A stretch of DNA of 64,000 nucleotides from an uncultured delta proteobacterium (GCA_900079685.1 LT599019.1:295864-359863); one strand, 5' to 3'; numbered from the stretch's first letter, positions 45,254-53,806 are shown. Translations and numbers: made by a program. Notes: generated by a model not told the origin, from the letters alone.

Positions 45254-47467
45254 ATGTCTCTTAGCGCAAGTATGTGGACCGCGGTTACGGGTTTGCTGGT
45301 GCACGGCGAGAAAATGAACGTCGTGGGCAACAACATCGCCAACGTCAACACCGTGGGCTTCAAAGGCTCCCGGATGGACTTCGAAGATTTCGTCAACCAG
45401 AACGTGTTCGCGGCAGCCGGTCCTTCCCAGGTCGGCCGCGGCGTGGCCATAGGCGCCATTTACGGCAACTTCAGCCAGGGTTCCTTTGAAAACTCCACGG
45501 ACCCCACGGACATGGCCATTTCCGGCGAAGGCTTCTTCAAGGTGAAGCCCATCGGCACGGATACCGAATATTACACCCGCGCGGGCAACTTCCGCTTCAA
45601 CGCGGACGGCTACCTCGTGGACCCGCACGGCTACGCCCTGCAGGGCTGGCGCATCCAGGTGCCCACGCCTTCCGTGGCGTCCAGCAGTTCCGGCGGCACG
45701 GCCGGCACGTCCTCCGCGTCCACCTTCAAGGGCGCGGGCGCGCCCACGAACGTCAAGCTGGACAGCTTCACCTGCGATCCCAAGCACACCAACACCATGT
45801 CCATGGAGCTCAACCTCGACTCCCGCGCAAGCGGCAAGTCCGGCGGAGCAACCGAGCCCAACCCCTACTATCAGCCCAAGACCATCGCGAACCCCGCGTA
45901 TGACCCGGCGCACCCGAACCCGACCATGCCCAACCCGGCGTACGACCCTAACCCGTACCTGCCCAACCCCACGTACGATCCGTCCGTGGCCGTGGCCGGC
46001 GCTACCCCCAACGCGGCCGATGCCAACGCGTATCCGTACATTCTCGATCCCAGCGAGACCCTGCCCCCGGTCAACATCGACAGCCCCGTGTGGTCTACCA
46101 CGCCGCCCACGGTCAACCCGACCTACAACCCGGCCCTCGCTCCGGGCGGCTCCGCTCCGGACGCGTCCAACCCCAACAGCAATCCGTACATAGCCAACCC
46201 GGCCAACGCGTTGCCGCAGACGATCGCCGACCCGCTCTACCAGCCGCCGACGATTCCCAACCCCGCGTACGACGCCAGCATCTCTCCGACCATCGGCACG
46301 GACCCCTTCTTCGCGCTCTTCCAGACCTGGGACGCGACGAACGTCTCCAGCAACAAGCCGGCGCTCGGCGAGCAGGCCTATGCCTACCAGCATACCATGA
46401 ACATTTACGACGAAGGCGGCACCGTCCACAAGGTCACCATCTACTTCGACAAGGTGGAGTCCACGGAATTCAACGGCGCCATCGGCGGGCAGACCTACTG
46501 GGAATACATCGTGACCATCGATCCTTCCGAGGATTTCCGCGATTTCCACCACTACGCCGACCCGACGAACCCGGACCAGACCCTCGCCGAACCGCCTTCG
46601 GACAAGATGAAGGGCGTGCTCATGGCCGGGAGCATGATTTTCGACAAATCGGGCGAATTCGTGAACATGAGCGCGTACGTTCCCACCGAGGGCGGCACGG
46701 CCATGGACGACCTCAGCACGTGGGTGCGGTCTCCCATTTCCACCAACGGCTACCCCATGTTCGCGCCCAACTTCTCCGGCAGGCCCAACGCCAGCACGGC
46801 CTGGGACAACACGAACCCGCTGCCCACGCCGCCCAACGACCTGAGCGCGAACGACATCAACAAAAACGCCCTGAACTACATGGTGGAGCTCAACCTCGGC
46901 CTGCGGAACATGAGCCCGGAGTGGAACGGCGCCTTCATCGACACGGCCTCCTCCGTCGGCAACAACATGCTGCCCGCGTCCTCCGGCGGCTCCGGCATAG
47001 AAACCCTGTACGGCATCGCCTCGGATTCCATCGAGCCGCAGCCCAGCCGCACCAAGAGCTATGCCCAGTCTTCCGGCTCCGTCAACCAGTCCCAGGACGG
47101 GTACTCCTTCGGCTACCTTTCCACAGTGTACGTTGACCGCGACGGCATCCTGTACGGCAAGTATTCCAACGGGCAGACGTTGTCGCTCTTCCAGATCACG
47201 CTGTACGACTTCATCAGCCCGCACAACCTGCGGCGCGAAGGCGGAAACCTGTTCAGCGAAACCAGGGAATCGGGCGACGCGACGTCTGGTCCTGCCAACA
47301 GCATGGGGCTCGGCAGCGTTTACGGCAACAACATCGAGCAGAGCAACGTGGACCTGGCGACGGAATTTGTGCAGATGATAACGACCCAGCGCGGGTTCCA
47401 GGCGAACTCCAAGTCCATCACCACGGTCGATACCATGCTCGAAACAGTCATCAGCATGAAGCGGTAA
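45254..47467 (+). CDS. flgE: Flagellar hook protein FlgE with repeat insert
   Basis: FlgE polymerises into the hook. The N-terminal domain has ASMWTAVTGLLVHGEKMNVV and NNIANVNTVGFKGSRMDF, and the C-terminal has NSMGLGSVYGNNIEQSNVDL, EFVQMITTQRGFQANSKSI and DTMLETVI, all typical. At 737 residues it is long; residues about 200-345 are a Pro/Asn/Tyr-rich insert with repeated NP(A/T)YDP units. CAGGAGG is spaced seven bases before the ATG. It ends the flagellar cluster and is followed by two hairpins. Confidence 0.95.
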   Translation: MSLSASMWTAVTGLLVHGEKMNVVGNNIANVNTVGFKGSRMDFEDFVNQNVFAAAGPSQVGRGVAIGAIYGNFSQGSFENSTDPTDMAISGEGFFKVKPIGTDTEYYTRAGNFRFNADGYLVDPHGYALQGWRIQVPTPSVASSSSGGTAGTSSASTFKGAGAPTNVKLDSFTCDPKHTNTMSMELNLDSRASGKSGGATEPNPYYQPKTIANPAYDPAHPNPTMPNPAYDPNPYLPNPTYDPSVAVAGATPNAADANAYPYILDPSETLPPVNIDSPVWSTTPPTVNPTYNPALAPGGSAPDASNPNSNPYIANPANALPQTIADPLYQPPTIPNPAYDASISPTIGTDPFFALFQTWDATNVSSNKPALGEQAYAYQHTMNIYDEGGTVHKVTIYFDKVESTEFNGAIGGQTYWEYIVTIDPSEDFRDFHHYADPTNPDQTLAEPPSDKMKGVLMAGSMIFDKSGEFVNMSAYVPTEGGTAMDDLSTWVRSPISTNGYPMFAPNFSGRPNASTAWDNTNPLPTPPNDLSANDINKNALNYMVELNLGLRNMSPEWNGAFIDTASSVGNNMLPASSGGSGIETLYGIASDSIEPQPSRTKSYAQSSGSVNQSQDGYSFGYLSTVYVDRDGILYGKYSNGQTLSLFQITLYDFISPHNLRREGGNLFSETRESGDATSGPANSMGLGSVYGNNIEQSNVDLATEFVQMITTQRGFQANSKSITTVDTMLETVISMKR
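45850..46280 (+). repeat. NPAYDP-type repeat region inside flgE
   Basis: The segment encodes at least five NP(A/T)Y(D/N) units (ANPAYDPAHP, PNPAYDPNPY, PNPTYDPSVA, VNPTYNPALA, PNPAYDASIS) with related DPLYQP and NPYYQP, separated by Gly/Ala/Ser-rich spacers. The units are degenerate in DNA and spaced unevenly, so they are old duplications under selection for composition rather than recent slippage. Confidence 0.7.
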
Positions 47468-47479
47468 GAACGGTGTAAC

Positions 47480-47505
47480 CCGAGGGGGAAAATTTTTCCC
47501 CCTCC
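47480..47505 (+). terminator. Hairpin after flgE
   Basis: GAGGGGGAAAA pairs with TTTTCCCCCTC in a very short loop, 12 bases after the flgE stop. T residues are inside the stem and no tail follows. Confidence 0.5.
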
Positions 47506-47601
47506 CCCACATACAGCGAAACACAGGGATCGTGATCGACTCAGGCGGCCAGGACCGGTCAACCGGACGGCCCCGTCCGGGGTGGCGCCGCATCGCCCCT
47601 C

Positions 47602-47648
47602 GCCCCCCCGTCCGACAGGGAAGTTGGACGGGGGGATATTGTTTTATG
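47602..47648 (+). terminator. Probable rho-independent terminator after flgE
   Basis: CCCCCCGTCC/GGACGGGGGG stem with a 12-base loop followed by ATATTGTTTTATG. It separates flgE from the next small gene. Confidence 0.65.
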
Positions 47649-47720
47649 CGACATGGTGCTTATGTTTAGGTTGCAGAGTGCAGCGCTCTGGATCAAACCG
47701 CCACGGGCAAGGAGGTTGCC

Positions 47721-48161
47721 ATGGAAAGGAGAAGCTCTGAAAATAAAGCGCTGCGGGAACTGGTGGACGCTCTCAAGGAATACATTACCGTCAGGGATTC
47801 GCTATGGACCCTCGGGTTCTTCGACCGGATATTCCGCTTTTCCCGCTGCGTCGCCATGCTCAACCGCTACGACACCGCGAGGGAACGGGTGCGCGCCGCC
47901 ATCAGGGATGTAAAAGAGACGGCGGAAGCGGCCGTCCTGGAAAATCAGGCCAGACCCGAGGCGGGTGAAGACGCTTTCGCTGAAAAAACGCCCGCGCTCG
48001 CGGCCAGGAGCTTGGTGTCCATGGAAGAGTTCGAAATGCTCCTCGGCAAGCCCGCCATTCTGAAAAAGCGTTCGCCCCAAAGGGAGCCGCAGCGCGGTTC
48101 CGGCGTCCGCCCGGCCGGATTGCCCCCCCCGCCGCGAAAAGAGACGGATCCCGCCCGGTGA
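47721..48161 (+). CDS. Hypothetical protein after the flagellar cluster
   Basis: Unrecognised. The 146-residue soluble protein has a helical N-terminal half (RELVDALKEYITVRDSLW, RFSRCVAMLNRYDTARERV, IRDVKETAEAAV) and a Pro/Arg-rich C-terminal tail with little structure. The arrangement is reminiscent of a small helical chaperone or adaptor but no family match is evident. AAGGAGG is ideally placed, five bases before the ATG, which supports it as a real gene. It is separated from flgE by a terminator and convergent with the betaine transporter operon. Confidence 0.62.
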   Translation: MERRSSENKALRELVDALKEYITVRDSLWTLGFFDRIFRFSRCVAMLNRYDTARERVRAAIRDVKETAEAAVLENQARPEAGEDAFAEKTPALAARSLVSMEEFEMLLGKPAILKKRSPQREPQRGSGVRPAGLPPPPRKETDPAR

Positions 48162-48163
48162 AA

Positions 48164-48204
48164 GGAACGGCATACCCTCGCGTAGCGAGTCTCTCCCGTT
48201 CCTC
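48164..48204. terminator. Bidirectional hairpin between convergent genes
   Basis: Outer stem GGAACGG/CCGTTCC and inner stem CTCGC/GCGAG form a branched hairpin in the 60-base gap between two convergent genes. No long T-tract. Confidence 0.5.
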
Positions 48205-48221
48205 CCGCCGGGAATACGCCG

Positions 48222-49097
48222 CTACTTGAACCAGGAATCCGCGAGGTCCGGATTTTCCTTCATGAACCGCCGGGCGTTGGCCGCGAGGTCCGCGCCCTTT
48301 TCCTGATTCCAGGCCATCAGGGTCTGGAGCTGGCCGATGTCGTTGTAATGGAACGTGTCCAAAAAGGCGTGGACCTCGGGCATATCCTTTTTCAGGCCCT
48401 GCCGCACAATGGTATTGATACCTTCGCTCCCGCCCAGGGTCTTTTCGGGATCATCCAGGTAGCGGAGGTTCCAGCGGCCGAACATCCAGTGCGGCGACCA
48501 GGCGGTTACCACGATCCACTCCTTGCGGCGGATGGCATCGCCGAGAGCGGCGGCCATGGTGGCCCCGGAGCCGTCCTGCAGCACCATACCGTCCAGGCCG
48601 TAAGTTTTCATGGCTTTCTCGGAAAGTTCCATGATCCCCGCGCCCGCGTCAATGCCGGTGACGGTATTCTTGAATGCCGCGGCGTGGGCGGCCACGTCCT
48701 TCATTGAGGTGACGGTCACGTAATCGGGAACGGCCCAGCCCAGCCGCGCCCCGGTGACCAGGGGGCCGAGGTCCTCGAACCGGCCCTGGAGTTTTTTGGC
48801 GTAGCTGGCGTGGGTGGCGGGCAGCCAGGCGGTTACGCTGGCGTCCGCGTCGCCGGAGGCCACGGCGGCCCACATGGCGGCCGCGCTGACCGGCAACAGT
48901 TCGACCGTAATCCCGAGCCTGTCTTCCAGAGCCGCCTGTACGAGGTAACTTGACGCGGTCGCGCAATCCCATTCAACGTACACGAGGGTGACATTCTTTT
49001 TCGCCGCGCCCTCGGCAGTGGGGGCCGTGAGGGCCGGGCCGCACAGGACCATGCAGGCCAGCGCCAGGCAGGCGCAGATTCGCTGTAGTTTTTGCAT
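48222..49097 (-). CDS. proX: Glycine betaine ABC transporter substrate-binding protein
   Basis: The 291-residue OpuAC-type protein has a signal peptide (about residues 1-31, ending PTAEGAA) and then VTLVYVEWDCATASSYLVQAA, PVSAAAMWAAVASGDADASV, AWLPATHASYAKKL and TAWSPHWMFGRWNLRYLDDP, with the aromatic residues (W, Y, W) that form the betaine cage. It binds glycine betaine or a similar quaternary amine in the periplasm for the ProW/ProV partners encoded upstream. AAGGAGACAGCGT precedes the ATG. It is the third gene of the proVWX-type operon, 29 bases after the permease stop. Confidence 0.9.
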   Translation of the reverse strand: MQKLQRICACLALACMVLCGPALTAPTAEGAAKKNVTLVYVEWDCATASSYLVQAALEDRLGITVELLPVSAAAMWAAVASGDADASVTAWLPATHASYAKKLQGRFEDLGPLVTGARLGWAVPDYVTVTSMKDVAAHAAAFKNTVTGIDAGAGIMELSEKAMKTYGLDGMVLQDGSGATMAAALGDAIRRKEWIVVTAWSPHWMFGRWNLRYLDDPEKTLGGSEGINTIVRQGLKKDMPEVHAFLDTFHYNDIGQLQTLMAWNQEKGADLAANARRFMKENPDLADSWFK

Positions 49098-49126
49098 ACG
49101 CTGTCTCCTTTTTACCGTTACGGCGG

Positions 49127-49984
49127 CTATACGCGCGTTTTCGTCCGGATGCGGTTCACCAGGTTTTGCAGGACCCGGTCCAGGCAGATAGCCAGGATCA
49201 CGATGCCCAGCCCGGCCTCGAACCCGCTCCCCATCTCCAGCCTCTGGATGGAGCGCCAGACGGCGCCGCCAAGCCCTTTCGCGCCGATCATGGCCGCCAC
49301 CACCACCATGGACAGGGCAAGCATGATGGTCTGGTTTATGCCCGCAACAATGGTCGGCGCGGCAATGGGCAGCTCAAGCGTGAACAACCGTTGCGCCCTG
49401 GTCGCGCCAAAGGCCTCGGCGCACTCCACCAGTTCTCTCGGAACCTGGCGTATGCCGAGGTATGTGAACCGGATCGCCGGGGGCGTGGCGAAAATCATGG
49501 TCGCGAACAACGCGCTGACCTTACCGAGACCGAAAAAGGGAATGGCCGGAATAAGGTACACGAAGGCGGGCATGGTCTGCATCATATCCAGCACCGGCAT
49601 GATGACCCGGTGCAAACTGGTGTAAATGGCGGCGGCAATACCGAGCGGCACCCCGATGCCGACGGCCAGGCTCGTGGCGACCAATACCAGGGTGAGCGTG
49701 CTCATGGCCTCGGGCCAGAGTTCCAGGTTCCACACCAGCCCCAGGGAAACAAAGACGAAGACGGTCAGGGACCGCTTGCGGGTGAGGAACGCTATGCCGA
49801 TGGCGGCGGCGGCGATCAGCGCCAGGGGGTGAACGGCCAGAAGAAGGTTTTCGAAAGCCGTCAGAAAACTGTTCATTTCCTGGGATATCCACCGGGTGAC
49901 CTCGGAAAAATGGGCCAGCAGAAAATTGATGCCCTGCTCCACCCAATAGCCAAGGGGAATTTTGGGAATTGTTATATCAGGCAT
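49127..49984 (-). CDS. proW: Glycine betaine ABC transporter permease
   Basis: The 285-residue integral membrane protein has about six predicted helices and the binding-protein-dependent transport motif EAFGATRAQRLFTLELPIAAPTIVAG with EAA-like loop, typical of ProW/OpuAB. The earlier LATSLAVGIGVPLGIAAAIY block fits the same family. It is the middle gene of the operon, eight bases after the ATPase stop, with AGGAGG before the ATG. It imports betaine-type osmoprotectants or methylamines. Confidence 0.93.
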   Translation of the reverse strand: MPDITIPKIPLGYWVEQGINFLLAHFSEVTRWISQEMNSFLTAFENLLLAVHPLALIAAAAIGIAFLTRKRSLTVFVFVSLGLVWNLELWPEAMSTLTLVLVATSLAVGIGVPLGIAAAIYTSLHRVIMPVLDMMQTMPAFVYLIPAIPFFGLGKVSALFATMIFATPPAIRFTYLGIRQVPRELVECAEAFGATRAQRLFTLELPIAAPTIVAGINQTIMLALSMVVVAAMIGAKGLGGAVWRSIQRLEMGSGFEAGLGIVILAICLDRVLQNLVNRIRTKTRV

Positions 49985-49992
49985 GCATCCTC

Positions 49993-51243
49993 CTATAACC
50001 GTGGTCCTTTTTCTCCGCCCGCTTCTCCGTTGCCGGTCCCGTTCCCGTTGCTGCCGCCGTTGCCCCCTTCGGCAAGGGCACCCAGCAGCGTTCCCCGGAT
50101 GATGACCCCGGCTAGCCTGCCCCTCGCGTCCGTCACGGCGAGAGGATACGGCAGGCCCGCCATGAGCGGGATAAGTTCCGCCGCCGATGTCTCCAGCGGC
50201 ACGGTTTTGATGTCGCGGTGCAGGATGGATTCCAGATCCCTGCCGCCGGAGGCGAGCAGCTCGGAAACCTGCTCCACGCTGATAAGCCCGTGCAGGCGCT
50301 GGGAACGGTCCACAACAAAAAGGTAGGCAATACCGGCATGGCGCATCTTGCGGAGCGCCGTGCGCGGGCCGTCAACGCCGAGAACGGCCACCGCCTCGGA
50401 CCGTTTCATGACGGTCGAGGCGGTGAGCACGCGGGAAAGATCGGCGTCGGCGACGAATTTGGCGACGTACTCGTCCGCGGGAGCGGTGAGAATTTCCTCC
50501 GGGGAACCGATCTGGATGATGGCGCCGTCCTTCATGAGAACGATGCGGTCACCGATGGCAAGGGCTTCGTCCAGGTCGTGGCTGACGAAAATGACGGTTT
50601 TGCGCAACTCTTCCTGCAACCGGGCCAGTTCCTGCTGCATCTCGCGCCGGATCAAAGGGTCCAGGGCGCTGAAGGCCTCGTCCATGAGCAGGATATCCGG
50701 ATCAAGGGCCAGGGCCCTGGCAAGCCCCACGCGCTGCTGCATGCCGCCGGAAAGCTGCGCCGGGTATTTGCCCTCCCACCCTTTCAACCCGACAATTTCC
50801 AGCGCCTCCATGGCTTTTTCGCGGCATCTGTACCCGGCAACGCCCATGACGTTGAGGCCGAATTCCGCGTTCTGCAACACCGTACGGTGCGGGAACAGCG
50901 CGAAATTCTGGAATACCATGCCAAACTTTCGCTGCCGCAGCTCGCGCAACGCCTTGAGGGTCAACCGCATCACGTCTTCCCCGTCAACGAGAACAGAGCC
51001 TTTGCTGGGTTCTATAAGCCGGTTAACGCAGCGCAGAAGCGTTGATTTTCCGCTGCCGGAAAGCCCCATCAGCACCACGATCTCTCCCTCGCGGACATCG
51101 AGGCTCACGTTGTTCACGCCCACGGCGCAACCGGTTTTCCGCAGGATTTCCGTCTTGTCCCTGCCCTTTTTCAGCAGGGCAAGGGCCGCGGACGGATGTT
51201 CGCCAAAGACTTTGGTCACTCCCCGGATTTCAATTTTCGGCAT
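49993..51243 (-). CDS. proV: Glycine betaine ABC transporter ATP-binding protein
   Basis: The 416-residue ATPase has Walker A GLSGSGKST, Q-loop VFQNFALFPHRTV, signature LSGGMQQR and Walker B ILLMDEAFSALDP. The C-terminal region from about residue 290 holds two CBS domains (RHAGIAYLFVVDRSQRLHGL and LPYPLAVTDARGRLAGVI), which in ProV-type proteins sense ionic strength. The protein ends in a Gly/Asn-rich tail. AGGAGG sits five bases before the ATG of MPKIEIRGVT; the longer frame is not supported. First gene of the operon. Confidence 0.95.
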   Translation of the reverse strand: MPKIEIRGVTKVFGEHPSAALALLKKGRDKTEILRKTGCAVGVNNVSLDVREGEIVVLMGLSGSGKSTLLRCVNRLIEPSKGSVLVDGEDVMRLTLKALRELRQRKFGMVFQNFALFPHRTVLQNAEFGLNVMGVAGYRCREKAMEALEIVGLKGWEGKYPAQLSGGMQQRVGLARALALDPDILLMDEAFSALDPLIRREMQQELARLQEELRKTVIFVSHDLDEALAIGDRIVLMKDGAIIQIGSPEEILTAPADEYVAKFVADADLSRVLTASTVMKRSEAVAVLGVDGPRTALRKMRHAGIAYLFVVDRSQRLHGLISVEQVSELLASGGRDLESILHRDIKTVPLETSAAELIPLMAGLPYPLAVTDARGRLAGVIIRGTLLGALAEGGNGGSNGNGTGNGEAGGEKGPRL

Positions 51244-51458
51244 GCATCCTCCTCTGCGCGAAATAGGCGGTCGGAAAGACCAGGCCGGACAGAGGCTTGC
51301 GGGGGATAAACGCGGGAAAGAGCGGCAAAGAAGGACGGTGTGAAGCGCCACAACATCAAAGAGGTCGGTGAGGACAGCCGCGGATGCCTGCCGGAGCAAA
51401 CGGGGGAACGCGCGCATCCGCCTCGCACGCATGTGCGGACAAAGACGATCTACTCTAG

Positions 51459-51487
51459 CGTATAAAATAGATTATTGTGAAAGTCTA
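51459..51487 (-). promoter_or_regulatory. Candidate promoter for the proVWX operon
   Basis: On the minus strand TAGACT (51487-51482), 17 bases, then TATACG (51464-51459), in a short AT-rich patch. It would give a 200-base leader ahead of proV. Confidence 0.35.
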
Positions 51488-51539
51488 GGCGATTATTTTT
51501 GCTGAACAGATCCCGGCAGAAAAGGGATTTTCCGCCGTG

Positions 51540-52589
51540 TCAGGAGGGTTTGGGGCCGGTTGCAGCGGGGGGAGTTCCATCGCCCTCGCCATGCTCGCCG
51601 GTGGCTTCCCGTGCGGCCTTTTTGCGGGGGCTGGACAGGACGCGTTTGAAAATGAACAGCTCCAGGTCGCCCTCCCCGGCGGCGGAGGCCGGAAATTCCG
51701 CCCTGGCAAGGGCCTTGTGCCCGCCGGCGGAACCGATGTCCGAAAACTGCGCGGACGCAAGACGGCCGATATCGCGGCTGCCGTCTCCCCGGTAAATGAC
51801 GACGACCGTCCCGCCGTAGACGCCGCTGACCGCGACCCAGCGGAATTCATATACCCGGGTCAGAAAATCCGCGATAACGACGAGGATGTCCGGGTTTTCC
51901 ACCTTGCCGATGAACACGAACTGGCCCGTGCCCGCCGCGTGCAGATTGTCGCAGGCCATGCCGAAAAACGGCAGCCAGCGCCGGTGGAACTCGCTCCGGG
52001 AAATACGGGAAAGCATGGATTGGTCCGAAAATCTGGCAAGGAACTGAAAGGCGCGCAAGTCCGCATCGCACAGCTTGCGGGTAAAATTCATGGTATCGCT
52101 TTTGATGCCGTACTGTAACGCCGTCGCAAGCAGTTTGCCGGGCCGGATGTCCAGGTTGTACAGGTATTCCGTCAAAAGCGTGCTGGTGGCCCCGTAGTCG
52201 GGCCGGATATCCGTGTAGGGCGCGGCGGCGGGCGTTTCCGGCAGCGGGTGGTGGTCGATGATGATGGAAAACGCGACATTCTGGAAAAGCGGCGAGTGGT
52301 GGGGCTGGGAATCGACAATGGCAAACCGGTCGTAGCGGGACAGCATGGCCGGATCGAACTTGCTCATGTGCAGGTGTGTGGACTGGACCATGGCCAGGTT
52401 GTCGGGGCGCGTGATTTCGTTGATGCGGGCGATGTCGGCCTCGCAGACGCGACGGCTCATGATGCGTTTGAGCGCCATGGCCGAAGCCATGGCGTCCGGG
52501 TCCGCGTTGACCAGAATCAGCCAATCTTCCTTGGAGGAAAAACGATCCAGCATTTCCTGGATCTTCGGTACCTTCCGAAAATATGCCAT
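51540..52589 (-). CDS. DHH-family phosphoesterase
   Basis: The 349-residue protein belongs to the DHH superfamily that includes nanoRNase/pAp-phosphatase NrnA and RecJ relatives. Motif III is IDHHPLPET near residue 111 and motif II VDSQPHHS near 93; C-terminal GSAGGHKALARAEF is the DHHA1-type GGGH-like block. Motif I, usually HxxPDxDA, reads NADPDAMAS, missing two expected metal ligands. It may use a different metal arrangement, as some DHH subgroups do. It is encoded downstream of the CbiR-like gene, 18 bases away, and ends with a Pro/Lys tail. Substrate unknown. Confidence 0.83.
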   Translation of the reverse strand: MAYFRKVPKIQEMLDRFSSKEDWLILVNADPDAMASAMALKRIMSRRVCEADIARINEITRPDNLAMVQSTHLHMSKFDPAMLSRYDRFAIVDSQPHHSPLFQNVAFSIIIDHHPLPETPAAAPYTDIRPDYGATSTLLTEYLYNLDIRPGKLLATALQYGIKSDTMNFTRKLCDADLRAFQFLARFSDQSMLSRISRSEFHRRWLPFFGMACDNLHAAGTGQFVFIGKVENPDILVVIADFLTRVYEFRWVAVSGVYGGTVVVIYRGDGSRDIGRLASAQFSDIGSAGGHKALARAEFPASAAGEGDLELFIFKRVLSSPRKKAAREATGEHGEGDGTPPAATGPKPS

Positions 52590-52607
52590 GACAAATCCAC
52601 CCCGTTC

Positions 52608-53420
52608 TTAACCACCGCTCTCGGCGGCGCACCATCCGGCAATAACAGGCAGGGAACGCGCAATGTGGTCCCAATCGAAAAGTTCCACCATGATGACGCC
52701 GCCCGGCGCCAGAAAATCGCAGAGCGCCTTGCCCACGGCCAGACCTTGCGCGTCCAGGGTATCCAGCGGGCGGTGGGCGCTTACCGGCGCCTTTCCCGGC
52801 AGCCCCGGCCCCGGAGCGCTGCAATGCAGCATACGCGGCCTCTCCCGTTCGGGCAAGCCGGCCAGCATGTCCATAAGTTCACGCTGCCCATAAGCGAGAA
52901 TATGGCCGAGATCCGGGCAGATGCCGAACCCGTTGCCGTGGAAAACGTCGCCAAGAGCCCATAACGCATTCTCACGCGTGTTTTCCAGCAGAACGTCGCT
53001 CACGCTCCGTCCCGCGTTTTGCCAGACGCGGGCAAAGGCGGCAAGGGCCTCGCGGCAAACCGGGGACCCGCCGGGGCCGGACGGAGGCGGGTGCAAAACG
53101 GCCCGCTCCGCACCCCAAAACCGGACCTTTTCCATCAGGGCCAGACAAACGGCGGCGGCCGCCCCGCCGCCGTCGTTCCACGGCAGATCGGTGGGGAGGT
53201 GCACGTGGCAGGACAATCCCAGCGCCGCCAATTCCGGCGGTAAATCTTGCCGCCCGTAAGCCAGGGAGGCCTCCGCCTCCAGAAAAAGAAGGCCGACCTC
53301 ATCCACCTTCCCGCCGAGAAAAGCGCAATTGTCCTGAACCGTTCCGGGCATGATCCAGGAGGGGGCGGCGATACGAAAACATTTTTTTGTGTCAGCCGTA
53401 AGCAAAACTGAAATCCCCAT
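52608..53420 (-). CDS. cbiR: CbiR-like cobamide-remodelling phosphodiesterase (TIM-barrel)
   Basis: The 270-residue protein starts around FRIAAPSWIMPGTVQDNCAF and has VDEVGLLFLEAEASLAYG, LSCHVHLPTDLPWNDG, AVLHPPPSG, VLLENTRENALWALGD, GICPDLGHILAYGQ and GVIMVELFDWDHIARSLP. The regular spacing of His, Glu and Asp resembles the AP-endonuclease-2 fold, and the order fits CbiR, an enzyme that cleaves the nucleotide loop of cobamides to allow lower-ligand exchange. The first 15 residues and start are not certain because no ribosome site is visible. Alternative: another xylose-isomerase-like TIM barrel. It heads a two-gene operon with a DHH phosphoesterase. Confidence 0.62.
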   Translation of the reverse strand: MGISVLLTADTKKCFRIAAPSWIMPGTVQDNCAFLGGKVDEVGLLFLEAEASLAYGRQDLPPELAALGLSCHVHLPTDLPWNDGGGAAAAVCLALMEKVRFWGAERAVLHPPPSGPGGSPVCREALAAFARVWQNAGRSVSDVLLENTRENALWALGDVFHGNGFGICPDLGHILAYGQRELMDMLAGLPERERPRMLHCSAPGPGLPGKAPVSAHRPLDTLDAQGLAVGKALCDFLAPGGVIMVELFDWDHIARSLPVIAGWCAAESGG

Positions 53421-53490
53421 AAAAAGCGGCGAACATCCTGTCCGTTATAATCACACGCGGACAATGATTTTACAAATAAGAGAAAAACTC

Positions 53491-53538
53491 TAGACAAATG
53501 ATTCCGGCGGGACTATCTTGTCGGTGATTGTCGACAAG
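53491..53538 (+). promoter_or_regulatory. Promoter with overlapping inverted repeat ahead of a small gene
   Basis: TAGACA (53491-53496), 17 bases, then TATCTT (53514-53519) fits a sigma-70 promoter. The inverted repeat CTTGTCG (53517) and CGACAAG (53532) overlaps the -10 and start region, where a repressor would block polymerase. Confidence 0.45.
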
Positions 53539-53588
53539 GGCAGTGTCCGGAAGCCGCAATCAGGTACACTTTTTGCAGCATGTAAACT

Positions 53589-53783
53589 ATGAGCCAGATT
53601 AAATTAGCCCAACACCCGCGTATGACTTTTCGATGTCATTTGCAACATTACCTCAACCCGCTGCACTTCTACTGCCGGTTGCGGGACTGGGGGATACCCC
53701 GAAAACGCGCTTCGCACTGGTGCTCCTGTTACGAACGGTTGTACCGCGTCTTTTTCAAAGGCGACCCCACGTCGAACGAGTGA
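53589..53783 (+). CDS. Small conserved-looking protein of unknown function
   Basis: A 64-residue basic protein; the later ATG gives 53 residues starting MTFRCHLQHYLNPLHFYC. It contains RLRDWGIPRKRASHWCSCYERLYR, with four Cys residues, and no hydrophobic segment. It lies between a promoter-like element and a strong terminator, which supports expression. Function unknown; the Cys spacing (C-x-C) could hold a metal. No clear ribosome site is present, and the start is uncertain. Confidence 0.55.
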   Translation: MSQIKLAQHPRMTFRCHLQHYLNPLHFYCRLRDWGIPRKRASHWCSCYERLYRVFFKGDPTSNE

Positions 53784-53806
53784 CCGGCAAATTCCTGACA
53801 GACGAC

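Noticed and set aside
42890-47593. Two long minus-strand frames (634 and 932 codons) opposite fliK, flgD and flgE
   Set aside because: Antisense shadows; the sense genes have standard flagellar motifs and ribosome sites. The Val/Gly-rich translations match no family.
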